Assembly (NCBI GenBank): GCA_019119415.1
Contig: DWXB01000015.1
Span: 1 to 43,113, forward strand
Source of the DNA: Candidatus Ligilactobacillus avistercoris
GTDB taxonomy: Bacteria > Bacillota > Bacilli > Lactobacillales > Lactobacillaceae
Direction: 5' to 3'
Length of the DNA: 43,113 nt
Positions 8,732 through 18,000 of the stretch are shown here, one piece after another (the stretch's first letter is position 1; each line of letters starts with the position of its first letter). The position numbers and the translations under genes were made by a program. The notes below the pieces were generated by a model that worked only from the letters and a program-made list of their open reading frames with translations, made no database searches and had not been told where the DNA came from.

Positions 8732-9839
8732 TGCTGAAGAATTACACTGCATTGGGTGCGGCGCTCTGATTCAAACGACCACCCCCAAGCAATCAGGTTA
8801 CACGCCAGCCTCAGCCCTAGAAAAAGCCATGGCAAACGGGGCAGTGTACTGTCAGCGGTGTTTTCGGTTACGGCACTACAATGAGGTGGCGGACGTTGAA
8901 TTAACGGATAAGGACTTTATCCGAATCTTACAGCATATCGGGGCGACCAACGCACTGATTGTGAACGTGGTTGATATTTTTGACTTTAACGGTTCGCTTA
9001 TTCCGGGACTACACCGGTTTACCGGGGAAAATCCCGTTATTCTGGTGGGAAATAAGGAAGACCTGTTACCCAAATCACTGCACCGTTCCCGGATTCAGGA
9101 TTGGCTGCGGCAACAGGCGAACCGGGCGGGGTTGCACCCTGAACAGGTGGTCTTAACCAGTGCAACGAAGAATCACGCCGTCGATGAATTACTTGCGGTT
9201 ATTGAAAAGTACCGGGACGGCCGGGACGTTTACGTGGTGGGGACGACCAACGTTGGGAAGTCGACCCTGATTAACCAGATTATTAAGCAAACGACCGGGA
9301 TGGCGGACGTCATCACTACGTCCCGTTTCCCGGGGACAACCCTGGATCAGATTGAAATTCCGCTGGACGACGGGCACTTCTTGATTGATACCCCGGGAAT
9401 TATTCACCGGGAACAAATGGCGCACTATCTAACCGGCAAGGAGCTACGGTACGCTTTACCACAGCGTGAAATTAAGCCGAAAACCTACCAGCTTAATCCG
9501 GAGCAAACGCTCTTTTTAGGGGCCTTGGCCCGGTTTGATTACGTGGCGGGCCCCCGAACAGGGGTAACGTTGTACCTGGAAAATAACTTAAAGGTTCACC
9601 GGACGAAGCTGGCAAACGCCACGCAGTTTTACCAGCGCCATGCGGGTGAACTTCTTCAGCCCCCGTTTCCGCAGAATGTTAAGAACTATCCGCCGCTTGT
9701 GCGTACCGAATTTAAGGTCACCACTAAAAGTGACCTGGTGTTTGCTGGCCTGGGCTGGGTAACGGTGCGGCCGGGAACGGTTGTTGCGGGGTGGGCCCCC
9801 AAGGGAATGGCCGTAACGCTGCGACGGGCAATGATTTAG
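8721..9839 (+). CDS. yqeH: Ribosome biogenesis GTPase YqeH
   Basis: A circularly permuted GTPase needed for 30S assembly. An N-terminal treble-clef zinc finger (Cys10, Cys13 and a later CQRC pair) precedes the G4 motif NKED. The G1 motif GTTNVGKST and the DTPG of G3 follow, in the permuted order G4-G5-G1-G2-G3. The ATG at 8721 is preceded by TGGAGG and gives 372 aa; an upstream in-frame start at 8655 lies deep in yqeG and was rejected. In Bacillus the next gene is aroE-like, but here yhbY follows directly. Confidence 0.94.
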   Translation: MKTDAEELHCIGCGALIQTTTPKQSGYTPASALEKAMANGAVYCQRCFRLRHYNEVADVELTDKDFIRILQHIGATNALIVNVVDIFDFNGSLIPGLHRFTGENPVILVGNKEDLLPKSLHRSRIQDWLRQQANRAGLHPEQVVLTSATKNHAVDELLAVIEKYRDGRDVYVVGTTNVGKSTLINQIIKQTTGMADVITTSRFPGTTLDQIEIPLDDGHFLIDTPGIIHREQMAHYLTGKELRYALPQREIKPKTYQLNPEQTLFLGALARFDYVAGPRTGVTLYLENNLKVHRTKLANATQFYQRHAGELLQPPFPQNVKNYPPLVRTEFKVTTKSDLVFAGLGWVTVRPGTVVAGWAPKGMAVTLRRAMI

Positions 9840-9859
9840 TGAGAATAATGGGAGGAACC

Positions 9860-10171
9860 ATGAAATTACGCGGAAAGCAAAAACGGTATTTACGGAGCCT
9901 AGCGCATCCGATGCGACCGGTAATTCAGGTCGGTAAGGATGGGTTGGACAAGCAGTGGTTGTTACAGGTCGAAGAAACGATTGAAAAACGCGAACTGATC
10001 AAGGTTTCAGTGTTACAGAATACACTGGAAGAGCCGGCGGACGTGCAGGCTTTCATCGAACAACACAGCCAGATTCAGGTGGTGCAGGTGATTGGGCACA
10101 CGTTAGTGCTGTTTAAGCAGGCGAACCACAAGGAGAACCGGCGGATTTCGCAGGATGTCGCAAAGATTTAA
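9860..10171 (+). CDS. yhbY: YhbY family RNA-binding protein (CRM domain)
   Basis: A 103-aa single CRM-domain protein associated with pre-50S particles. The start MKLRGKQKRYLRSLAHPM and the GKDGL loop are characteristic. The ATG at 9860 has a GGGAGGA site; the longer reading from 9791 runs inside yqeH and was rejected. The stop overlaps the start region of nadD. Confidence 0.92.
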   Translation: MKLRGKQKRYLRSLAHPMRPVIQVGKDGLDKQWLLQVEETIEKRELIKVSVLQNTLEEPADVQAFIEQHSQIQVVQVIGHTLVLFKQANHKENRRISQDVAKI

Positions 10172-10185
10172 TGGGGGTAAATCAG

Positions 10186-10824
10186 GTGAGTTTCCGGAAG
10201 AAAGTTAATAACCCAACCGTTGCGGTTCTTTCGCAGGTTGAGTATTCTGCTCCCCGCCACCGGGTTGGTATTATGGGGGGGACGTTTAACCCCGTGCACA
10301 ACGGGCATTTAATGATTGCCGAACAGGTGCGTAGTCAACTCGACCTGGACAAGGTGGTTTTTGTTCCTGATAACGAACCACCTCACGTTGACCGGAAAAC
10401 GGCAATTGCGGGGACTGACCGGCTCGCAATGCTCAGGCGGGCGGTTGCCAACCATCCCCAGTTTGCCGTGAGTGATATGGAACTTGTCCGCGGTGGAAGG
10501 AGTTACACGATTGATACGATTAGGGAACTCCGCCAGCGGCACCCGGAAAACGACTACTACTTCATTATTGGCGGTGACATGGTGGCCTACCTGCCGAAGT
10601 GGTATCAGATTGACGAGCTCGTTAAACTCGTTACCTTTGTCGGGGTGGTTCGGCCAGGATATGAACGAACCAGTGCCTATCCGATTACATGGGTGGACGT
10701 CCCGGAATTTGCGGTTAGTTCAACGTTAATTCGGTGTTTAATTAAGACGGGGGGGTCAATTAAGTACCTCGTTCCGGAAAGTGTCCGCGAATACATTGAA
10801 GAAAAGGGGTTATACCGTGAGTGA
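10186..10824 (+). CDS. nadD: Nicotinate-nucleotide adenylyltransferase
   Basis: It converts nicotinate mononucleotide and ATP to deamido-NAD in NAD synthesis. The nucleotidyltransferase motif GGTFNPVHNGH near residue 31 and the C-terminal SSTLIR motif are present. I chose GTG 10186, which lies 8 bases after a GGGGG site. ATG 10171 overlaps the yhbY stop as TAATG and is possible (217 aa) but lacks a clear ribosome site. About 25 residues precede the core domain, a lactobacillus-type N-terminal extension. The gene overlaps yqeK. Confidence 0.93.
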   Translation: MSFRKKVNNPTVAVLSQVEYSAPRHRVGIMGGTFNPVHNGHLMIAEQVRSQLDLDKVVFVPDNEPPHVDRKTAIAGTDRLAMLRRAVANHPQFAVSDMELVRGGRSYTIDTIRELRQRHPENDYYFIIGGDMVAYLPKWYQIDELVKLVTFVGVVRPGYERTSAYPITWVDVPEFAVSSTLIRCLIKTGGSIKYLVPESVREYIEEKGLYRE

Positions 10825-11416
10825 AGTTGAATACCAGAAGCATTATTATCCCGGGACCCGGGATGAATTGGTTGCCCGGCTGCGGGAACAGCTGAGTGAT
10901 TTTCGGTTTGAACACGTTGTGCGGGTGGAACACACTGCGGTAAAGCTGGCGTCCCGCTACGGAATTGATGCGGAGAAGGCGAGCGTCGCCGGGTTGGTTC
11001 ACGACTACGCTAAGGAATGCAGCGATGAGCAGTTTAAGGCGGTAATTCAGAGGGAACACATGGATCCGGACCTGCTTAACTGGGGCAACTTTATCTGGCA
11101 CGGTGAGGTTGGTGCCCGGATTATTAACCAGGAACTTGGAATTACCGATCAGGAAATTCTTGATGCGGTGCGGTTTCATACCGTGGGGGCCCCGCACATG
11201 ACCCCATTACAACAGTTGACGTACGTTGCTGATTTTATTGAACCGGGACGGGACTTTCCGGACGTTGCGACGGCCCGGGCGGTGGCGCAGACATCGCTGG
11301 AACAGGCGGTCGTGTATGAGACTAAGCATACCTTGACGTACTTGATGGCAAACGACCGGCCGATTTATCCGGCGGCAATTGCGACGTATAACGCGTGGAT
11401 TGGAAACAGAAAGTAG
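10817..11416 (+). CDS. yqeK: YqeK HD-domain Ap4A hydrolase
   Basis: Its relatives hydrolyse diadenosine tetraphosphate symmetrically to ADP, using an HD-domain metal site. The metal-binding pattern is seen as FEHVVRVEH, then the LVHDYAKE motif, then the WHGEVGA and FHTVGAP segments. GTG 10817 gives 199 aa and starts 8 bases before the nadD stop with AAGGGG upstream. Its position between nadD and rsfS is the conserved one. Confidence 0.92.
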   Translation: MSEVEYQKHYYPGTRDELVARLREQLSDFRFEHVVRVEHTAVKLASRYGIDAEKASVAGLVHDYAKECSDEQFKAVIQREHMDPDLLNWGNFIWHGEVGARIINQELGITDQEILDAVRFHTVGAPHMTPLQQLTYVADFIEPGRDFPDVATARAVAQTSLEQAVVYETKHTLTYLMANDRPIYPAAIATYNAWIGNRK

Positions 11417-11424
11417 GGATAATC

Positions 11425-11781
11425 ATGGATAGTAAGCAGTTATTAGCAACCGTCGTTCGGGCGGCGGATGGAAAACGGGCAGAACAGATCGTTGCGCTTG
11501 ACGTACAAAACGTCAGCTTATTGGCGGACTACTTTGTAATTATGCAGGGAAACTCCGAGCGGCAGGTTAAGGCCATTGCTGACAGTATTGACGAAGCCGT
11601 GACGGAAGCCGGCGGAACAATTAAAAACGTTGAGGGGAAGAACGGGGCTAGCTGGATTCTGCTTGACCTCGGTGACGTGGTAGTACACGTCTTTCAGGAG
11701 GAGACCCGGCAGTTTTATAACCTCGAGAAATTGTGGGCTGATGCAGAGCGCGTTGACGTTTCGGCGTGGGTTAACGATTAA
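11425..11781 (+). CDS. rsfS: Ribosome silencing factor RsfS
   Basis: RsfS binds L14 and prevents 30S-50S joining during starvation. The 118-aa protein has the typical segments LADYFVIMQGNSERQV and GASWILLDLGDVVVHVF. ATG 11425 was chosen over an upstream reading inside yqeK. The stop overlaps the next gene as TAATG. Confidence 0.95.
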   Translation: MDSKQLLATVVRAADGKRAEQIVALDVQNVSLLADYFVIMQGNSERQVKAIADSIDEAVTEAGGTIKNVEGKNGASWILLDLGDVVVHVFQEETRQFYNLEKLWADAERVDVSAWVND

Positions 11782-12530
11782 TGATTTATACCACCTTTGC
11801 CCAGTTATATGACCAACTTATGGAGCCCAGCTTTTATACGCAGTGGTTAGCATACGCCCGTAAACGGCTTCTTCCCCAAGCACCCACGCTTGACTTGGCG
11901 TGTGGGAGTGGCCGGTTGAGCGTTGCACTAGCGCAGGATGGTTATCCCGTAACGGGGCTGGACCAAGCAGAAGACATGCTGACCCTTGCTGCTGGGCACG
12001 CGGCGATAGCGGGGGTCAAAGTTGACCTAATCCAGGGTGATATGGCGGATCTGGCCGGGCTTTCCCCGGTAGAAAACGTTGTGTGTGCGGCGGATTCCCT
12101 GTGTTACCTGCCGGATCACGCCACCCTGGCACAAACGATGCGGGCGGTGTATCAGGTGTTAAAGCCAGGTGGGGTTTTCCTTTTCGATGTGCTTACCCCA
12201 TACCAGGTTGACCACGTTTTTCCCGGGTACATGTACAATTACGAAGACGATGATCAGGCGTTTATGTGGACGAGTTATGCGGGGGAGGAGCCCCATACCG
12301 TTGAACACGACCTGCGTTTCTTTGTGTGGGACGATGCTCTTCAGGGATACCAGCGGTACAGCGAGCTGCACCATGAGCGGACTGAGTCGTTAGCGGCGTA
12401 CCAGCACCTCCTGCAAGCAACTGGGTTTACGGCAATTACCGTTACCGATGTTGCGGGGAGTCCTGCTGGTTCACGGGCAGAGCGGTGGTACTTTGCGTGT
12501 CGCAAACCAGAAACGGTGGGTGAAGCGTAG
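11781..12530 (+). CDS. yqeM: Class I SAM-dependent methyltransferase (YqeM-like)
   Basis: A 249-aa Rossmann-fold methyltransferase. The SAM motif I LDLACGSGRLS (near residue 35), a D-x-A-E motif II and a VLKPGGVFLFD motif are visible. The substrate is unknown to me. Its stop TAG overlaps the GTG start of tmcAL by one base, which suggests coupling. The same gene follows rsfS in Bacillus. Confidence 0.85.
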   Translation: MIYTTFAQLYDQLMEPSFYTQWLAYARKRLLPQAPTLDLACGSGRLSVALAQDGYPVTGLDQAEDMLTLAAGHAAIAGVKVDLIQGDMADLAGLSPVENVVCAADSLCYLPDHATLAQTMRAVYQVLKPGGVFLFDVLTPYQVDHVFPGYMYNYEDDDQAFMWTSYAGEEPHTVEHDLRFFVWDDALQGYQRYSELHHERTESLAAYQHLLQATGFTAITVTDVAGSPAGSRAERWYFACRKPETVGEA

Positions 12531-13714
12531 TGGAAGCAGTTGGAATCATTGCGGAATATAACCCGTTTCATAACGGCCACCTGTATCAGCTTCGCCAGGT
12601 TAAACGGCGGTTTCCCCACAGTGTGGTGGTGGTTGCCATGAGTGGTAATTACCTGCAACGCGGGGAACCGGCGTGCCTGGATAAGTGGACGCGGACCCGG
12701 GCTGCGCTTTGTAACGGAGCGGACGTAATCGTCGAATTGCCGGTGCGGGCAAGCGTTCAACCGGCCGACGTGTTTGCCCGGTGGGGCGTGCGGATTCTCG
12801 CTAACATGGGGGTTTCCACCCTCGCGTTCGGCGCCGAACACGCGGAATACGATTTCGCCGCCCTTGCTGCCCAAACGGCGACGGTTCGGGGAGATTTTAC
12901 GGTCCATGACCAATCGTACGCCGCAACGTACCAGCAAGCCATTGCGGCAGCGGTCGGCCATCCCATCGATCAACCCAACGACGTGTTGGGGTTGGCGTAT
13001 GCTAAGGCCAACCAGGAGCTCCATTGTCCCCTGCATCTGGCACCAATCCAGCGGCACAATGCGGCGTACCTGGATGCGGAATTGACCGCTGGTTCCATCG
13101 CAAGCGCAACGGCCATTCGGCGCGCATGGCAGGATGGGAAGACGAATGCTGTTTCCCAGTATGTTCCGCGGGAGACGGCCGCAGCCCTCCAGCAGCACGG
13201 GTTTGTTGGCTGGAAACAACTATGGCCGGGACTACGGCAACGCCTTGTCACGACCTCACCGGTCCATCTCCGTTCAATTGTGGGAATGGCCGAGGGGATT
13301 GAGTACCGGTTAATTCGGTTGGCGCAGGAACTCCCTGCAGACGCATCGTTTGCGACGTGGCTGAAGGCGGTTAAATCCAAGCGGTTTACGTATACGCGGC
13401 TAGCACGGTTAGCGATGAACGTTGCCCTTGGAATTACCACCGATGAAGTTGCGGCGTTTGCTGCGCACCCGTATACCCACTTACTGGGATTTACTCCCAA
13501 AGGACAGCGGTATTTGCGGCAAGCCAAACACCACTATGCTTTTCCGGTGTTAACCAAGGTTAATCAGGATGATAAGAATGGTTTTTATGCTTCCGACTAC
13601 CGGGCAGGGGTGCTTTACCGGCTCGCTGCTGGTGGTCAGGAGCAGGATTTAAAGCGGGCACCCGTCCGCGTAATGAAGGAGGATGACGATGGCAGTACGG
13701 TGGTCACTGAATGA
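12530..13714 (+). CDS. tmcAL: tRNA(Met) cytidine acetate ligase (TmcAL, YlbM family)
   Basis: TmcAL acetylates the wobble cytidine of elongator tRNA-Met using acetate and ATP. The nucleotidyltransferase signature GIIAEYNPFHNGH is at residues 5-17, followed by the SGNYLQRGEPA motif. The length of 394 aa agrees with the family. The GTG start overlaps the yqeM stop. A long reading on the opposite strand here is only a shadow. Confidence 0.92.
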   Translation: MEAVGIIAEYNPFHNGHLYQLRQVKRRFPHSVVVVAMSGNYLQRGEPACLDKWTRTRAALCNGADVIVELPVRASVQPADVFARWGVRILANMGVSTLAFGAEHAEYDFAALAAQTATVRGDFTVHDQSYAATYQQAIAAAVGHPIDQPNDVLGLAYAKANQELHCPLHLAPIQRHNAAYLDAELTAGSIASATAIRRAWQDGKTNAVSQYVPRETAAALQQHGFVGWKQLWPGLRQRLVTTSPVHLRSIVGMAEGIEYRLIRLAQELPADASFATWLKAVKSKRFTYTRLARLAMNVALGITTDEVAAFAAHPYTHLLGFTPKGQRYLRQAKHHYAFPVLTKVNQDDKNGFYASDYRAGVLYRLAAGGQEQDLKRAPVRVMKEDDDGSTVVTE

Positions 13715-14243
13715 GCTAGCTCAGCTCGGAATTGACGAGCTTCCGGTTGATGCGGTGCTGGATGTTAAGGAAGCGGTTAAGGAACGAAACGCGCAGGTGC
13801 AGGACGTTGCCCCGGTGAAGGTTAGCGGGGTCATCACCAAGGACCAGCGGGGAATTATCGCCACGATTCACGTGGCAACAACGGTGACCCTCCCGTCGAG
13901 TCGGAGTTTGACCGCCGTTGCTGTTCCGGTGGCCTTCACCTTTGCGGAATACTACGTTAGTGAACACGAACGGGATCTTTCCCGCTTTACCAATGACGAC
14001 GTTGTCATTCAGCCGGAACATGACGTGGTTGACCTGGAAACAGCCGTGGCGGAAAACATCGTCCTGCATTTACCGCTGAAGGTCCTGTCCCCGGAAGAGG
14101 AGCAGGGCGGTAATTTTCAGACGGGGGACGACTGGCAGGTCGTCAGTGAAGAACAGCTTACCTCCCAACGGCAGGAAACGGTCGATCCCCGGCTGGCGAA
14201 GTTAAAGGACTTTTTTGCTGACGAGAATGGTGATAAAAACTAA
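13689..14243 (+). CDS. YceD family protein (DUF177)
   Basis: A 184-aa acidic protein of the YceD/DUF177 family, which is almost always encoded before rpmF. In plants and E. coli the family is linked to 23S rRNA or large-subunit accumulation. The ATG at 13689 sits 6 bases after AAGGAGG; an ATG two codons earlier is too close to that site. The gene overlaps the end of tmcAL. Confidence 0.88.
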   Translation: MAVRWSLNELAQLGIDELPVDAVLDVKEAVKERNAQVQDVAPVKVSGVITKDQRGIIATIHVATTVTLPSSRSLTAVAVPVAFTFAEYYVSEHERDLSRFTNDDVVIQPEHDVVDLETAVAENIVLHLPLKVLSPEEEQGGNFQTGDDWQVVSEEQLTSQRQETVDPRLAKLKDFFADENGDKN

Positions 14244-14250
14244 GGAGGAG

Positions 14251-14279
14251 TTGCAATTTGCCGTAAAAACAAGTACAAT
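14251..14279 (+). promoter_or_regulatory. Probable rpmF promoter
   Basis: TTGCAA at 14251-14256 and TACAAT at 14274-14279 are separated by 17 bases. The -35 lies in an imperfect inverted repeat, TTGCAATTTGCC (14251-14262) against GGCAATTTGCAA (14291-14302). Confidence 0.6.
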
Positions 14280-14331
14280 CTAACACGTTAGGCAATTTGC
14301 AATGAGATATTAACGAAGGAGGTGTTTACTG

Positions 14332-14511
14332 ATGGCAGTCCCACCACGGAAAACATCTAAGACGCGGAAACGGTTACGGCGGACGCACTACAAGCTCCAG
14401 ATTCCTGGGATGAGTGCTTGCCCGAACTGCGGCGAATTACGGAAGTCACACTACGTATGCCCGAACTGTGGGTACTACGGTGACCGCGAAGTTATTAAGG
14501 TAAACAAGTAA
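14332..14511 (+). CDS. rpmF: 50S ribosomal protein L32
   Basis: A 59-aa zinc-ribbon ribosomal protein. It starts [19 protein letters not shown] and contains [18 protein letters not shown], the four-cysteine form of bL32. The start has an excellent GAAGGAGG site. It lies after a DUF177 gene, as is usual, and a terminator follows. C+ and C- forms of L32 exist in bacteria and this is the zinc-binding one. Confidence 0.97.
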   Translation: MAVPPRKTSKTRKRLRRTHYKLQIPGMSACPNCGELRKSHYVCPNCGYYGDREVIKVNK

Positions 14512-14518
14512 TTAACTA

Positions 14519-14557
14519 TAAATAGTGGGGATGGCGCTGTTCCATCCCCACTATTTA
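14519..14557 (+). terminator. Terminator after rpmF
   Basis: A perfect 16-bp stem (TAAATAGTGGGGATGG / CCATCCCCACTATTTA) with a 7-base loop. The T-run is poor. A weaker hairpin at 14572-14618 that ends in six T may act as a second stop. Confidence 0.7.
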
Positions 14558-14643
14558 TATTGTGTAATTAGGGCCGAATGCGGGTGACCAGAAGGGGTGG
14601 CTTTAACGTTTCACGGCCTTTTTTCATAATCCAGGACAAAACA

Positions 14644-14721
14644 AACGGGCTGAATGAAAGTGCGCAGGCTATCAAATCATTCCTTTGCGGTTTGAAGACT
14701 GCTGCTTTCACTCAACCCGTT
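14644..14721 (-). terminator. Likely terminator of the minus-strand DUF2929 gene
   Basis: An imperfect inverted repeat has AACGGG...TGAATGAAAG on one arm and CTTTCACTCAACCCGTT on the other, with an inner TCAAA/TTTGA stem. Read on the minus strand it ends in TTTGTTTTG, about 30 bases after the stop of the 14750-14956 gene. The large loop makes this only moderately sure. Confidence 0.5.
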
Positions 14722-14749
14722 CATTGCGTTTCGGTCCACTTTTTAAGTA

Positions 14750-14956
14750 TTATGCGTTCTTTTTCGCTTTATCAGGATCTTGAATAATAAAGTGGAGGGC
14801 GTTAATGATGATAAACGCACCAACCATCGCAATAATCCCGCTAGTGAGTGGTGAGAACGTTGCGTTGGATAGGGGCGCAACGATGTATCCAAACACCTCA
14901 CCGTAGATAAATCCCCAGAAGAGGACGGTTAATTCCTTTGCAATTAACTTTGCCAT
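14750..14956 (-). CDS. DUF2929 family small membrane protein
   Basis: A 68-aa protein of unknown function beginning MAKLIAKELTVLFWGFIYGE, with two predicted membrane helices (about residues 8-28 and 38-60) and a short charged tail. The ATG at 14956 (minus strand) follows a GAGGTG site. Longer upstream readings overlap dnaE and its promoter and were rejected. It is divergent from dnaE, as DUF2929 genes often are in lactobacilli. Confidence 0.82.
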   Translation of the reverse strand: MAKLIAKELTVLFWGFIYGEVFGYIVAPLSNATFSPLTSGIIAMVGAFIIINALHFIIQDPDKAKKNA

Positions 14957-15070
14957 TACAAGCACCTCACATTCACTACTATCGTACCACACTTTTTTAT
15001 GAAGGGTGGGGGCAATTCTGGTGATTTGGTATAATAAACGCAGAATTCTTCCGGAAAGGGGGGGAGCCCG

Positions 15071-18000
15071 GTGAACGGCCCACTTCAGGTAATTAGTTGT
15101 AATAGTATCTTGCAGAGTACCCTGCGGATTAAGGACTACGTAGCAGCGGCTCAAAGGATGGGGTACACGACGCTGGCGCTGACAGACCGCAATGTCATGT
15201 ACGGGGCGCTTTCTTTTTACGAAGCGTGTCAGCAAGCGGGGATAAAGCCTGTTTTAGGCATTACGTTGGAATTAAATAACCCGGCAACCACTCCTTCATG
15301 GAATCAGCTGATCGTGCTTGCTCAGGACGCAACCGGCTACCAGAACCTCCTGCAACTTTCCTCGTTAAAGTTAGGGGTGAACGGCGATCAGCCCGCGAAC
15401 CACGCGGTCACCGTAGAAGAGCTTGCCCCGTACTTAAACCATACCTTTGTGGTGACCGACCCGTTGCATAGCTCCCTGCGGCTTCCCACAACGGAGCCGG
15501 AATGGTTACGGCCGTTGGTCACCGCTGCGGGACCCGACCACGTGTTTATCGGGGTTAGTCCACAACAGGATAGTGATCAAAACGAGCGGTTAATTGCGAA
15601 GGGCCGGCAGCTTGGAATTGAGCCCGCCGCCGTTTGGACGGTGGAATACCTCAATGCGCATGACTACGGTGCCTTGCAGGTCGCCCGGGCCATTCAGCAG
15701 GGAACCCCGGTTGACGATGGGGTTGCGTTGATCCACCGCACGGGGCCCGCAGCGCTAGTTTCTCCCCGGGAGCTGGAACATCAGTTGAACGCCCTCCCAG
15801 CGATCGCCCGGCAAAATACCCGCCATATCATGGAAACGGCGACCGTTACGGTTCCGTTTAAACACCCAGAATTGCCAGCATTCCCGGTTCCGGCAAAGCA
15901 AAATGCTGCTGACTACCTGAAAGCGCAGTGTGAAGCCGGGTTAGTTTCCCTGGTGCCACCAGAGAAGCGGGCGCCGTACACTGCCCGGTTAACCCACGAA
16001 TTAACCGTGATTCACCGGATGGGGTTTGACGATTACTTCTTGATTGTTAGTGACGTGGTTCGGTTTGCCCACGAACACGGAATTATGGTGGGTCCAGGTC
16101 GGGGGTCAGCCGCTGGTTCGTTAGTTGCCTACGCCCTCGGAATTACCACGGTTGATCCGCTGGCCTACGGACTCCTGTTTGAACGGTTCTTAAATGAAGA
16201 ACGGCGGCAGATGCCGGATATTGACCTTGATATTATTGATTCCCGGCGCGAAGAGGTGGTCCAATACGTACATCAGAAATACGGGGCGGACCGCGTTGCT
16301 CAGATTATCGCCCTGTCGACGATGGGACCACGGCAAGTAATTCAGGACGTTACGCGTACCCTTGGTTTACCGCAGTACCGGCAAGCCGAATGGAGTCGGG
16401 CACTTCCCCGGCGGGTCTCTTCCCTCCAGGAGGCGTACCAGCAGTCCAGTCGGTTTCGGGATTTAGTTGAGGCGGACGAAGTAGGGCGGGCCTGCTTTAA
16501 AATTGCCCGGACCCTAGAAGGATTGCCGCGGCAAACAACCGTCCACGCGGCGGGGGTGGTCCTTAGTGCAGCGCCCCTTACCAGCGTCGTTCCTATCCAA
16601 ATGGGAAATAACGGAATTCTCCTGTCCCAGTACGCGAAGGAAGACGTTGAGCGGGTGGGATTGTTAAAAATGGACTTCCTTGGGTTGCGGAATTTAGGGG
16701 TGCTTCAAACAACGTTACGGCTCGTTAACCGGCATAAAAAGACGCCGTTGCGGGAGGAGGCAATTCCGTTAAACGACCCGGCCACCCTTAAGATGATGGC
16801 CATGGGGCAAACGTCCGGGGTGTTTCAGTTTGAGTCCGCGGGAATTAGGCGGGCCCTTCGTCAGGTTGCGCCGACGACGTTTGCTGATATTGTTGCGGTC
16901 AACGCCCTCTACCGGCCGGGGCCAATGGCAAACATCGATGAGTTTGCCGCCCGGCGCCATGGCCGCAAACCGGTAACGTATCCCGCGCCGGCGGTTCGGC
17001 CGGTTCTGGAGGGAACCAGTGGAATTATTATTTACCAGGAACAGGTCATGCAGGTCGCCGCAACGCTTGCGGGCTTCTCGATGGCGCAGGCCGATTTGCT
17101 TCGGCGGGCGATTAGCAAAAAGAACCAGCAGGCGCTTGATAACTTACGGGCGGCCTTCATTAAGGGAGCGGTGGCCCGGGGAACGACCAAACAGGTTGCC
17201 ACCCAGGTCTTCCAGTACATTGAGCGGTTTGGTAATTACGGGTTCAATAAATCCCACGCCGTTGCTTACTCTAAATTAGCGGTCCAGCTCGCATACCTGA
17301 AGTGCCATTATCCGGCAGCGTTTTACGTTGCGCTGTTGAATAGCACCCTGGGCAACCGGGCAAAGATGCAGCAGTATGTCAGTGAGCTGCAACACCAGCA
17401 CATCCCCGTTGACCCGCCCCTGATCAACCGGGCAGGGCGGCTCTTTACGCTTCACCATGGCCGGGTAGTCTTCGGGTTGCGGATGATTCGCGGGCTTCGA
17501 AGCGACGTAGTGGATGCGGTCTTAACCGAGCGGAAGGAGAACGGGCCGTTTACATCGTTTAAGAACTTTGTTGACCGCCTTGATCCCCGTTTCCGGCAAA
17601 CCGAGTTAATCACCCCGTTGATTTACAGTGGCGCCTTTGATGCGTTTGGCAGCAACCGCGCGCAGTTGGTGGTGGAGCTTCCGGGGACGTTAGAGGCTGA
17701 AAATCTAAGCGGAACCAGTGCAACGCTCAAGGATGTTTTGGCGAATAAAGCACAATCGGCCCCGCAGTTGACGTTGGTCGACCAGTTGGCTAAGGAGCAG
17801 GAGTACCTGGGTGTCCGGGTTTCCGGGCATCCAACGGACCAGTACCGGTTGTTAGGCCAGATTATCGGGGCAACGCCCGTGGCGCAAGTCACCCCGGCGC
17901 TGCGCACTGTTCGGTTAATCGTGATGGTTAAGACTGTCCGCCAAATTACAACCAAGAAGGGGTTACCGATGGCGTTTGTCACCTGCGAGGATGCGGGAAA

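Noticed and set aside
12341-13219. A 292-codon open frame on the minus strand
   Set aside because: It lies opposite yqeM and tmcAL, which have clear motifs. The G+C-rich codons of the real genes leave few stops on the other strand.
14578-14787. A 69-codon plus-strand frame after rpmF
   Set aside because: It has no ribosome site and covers the terminator hairpins and the end of the minus-strand gene.
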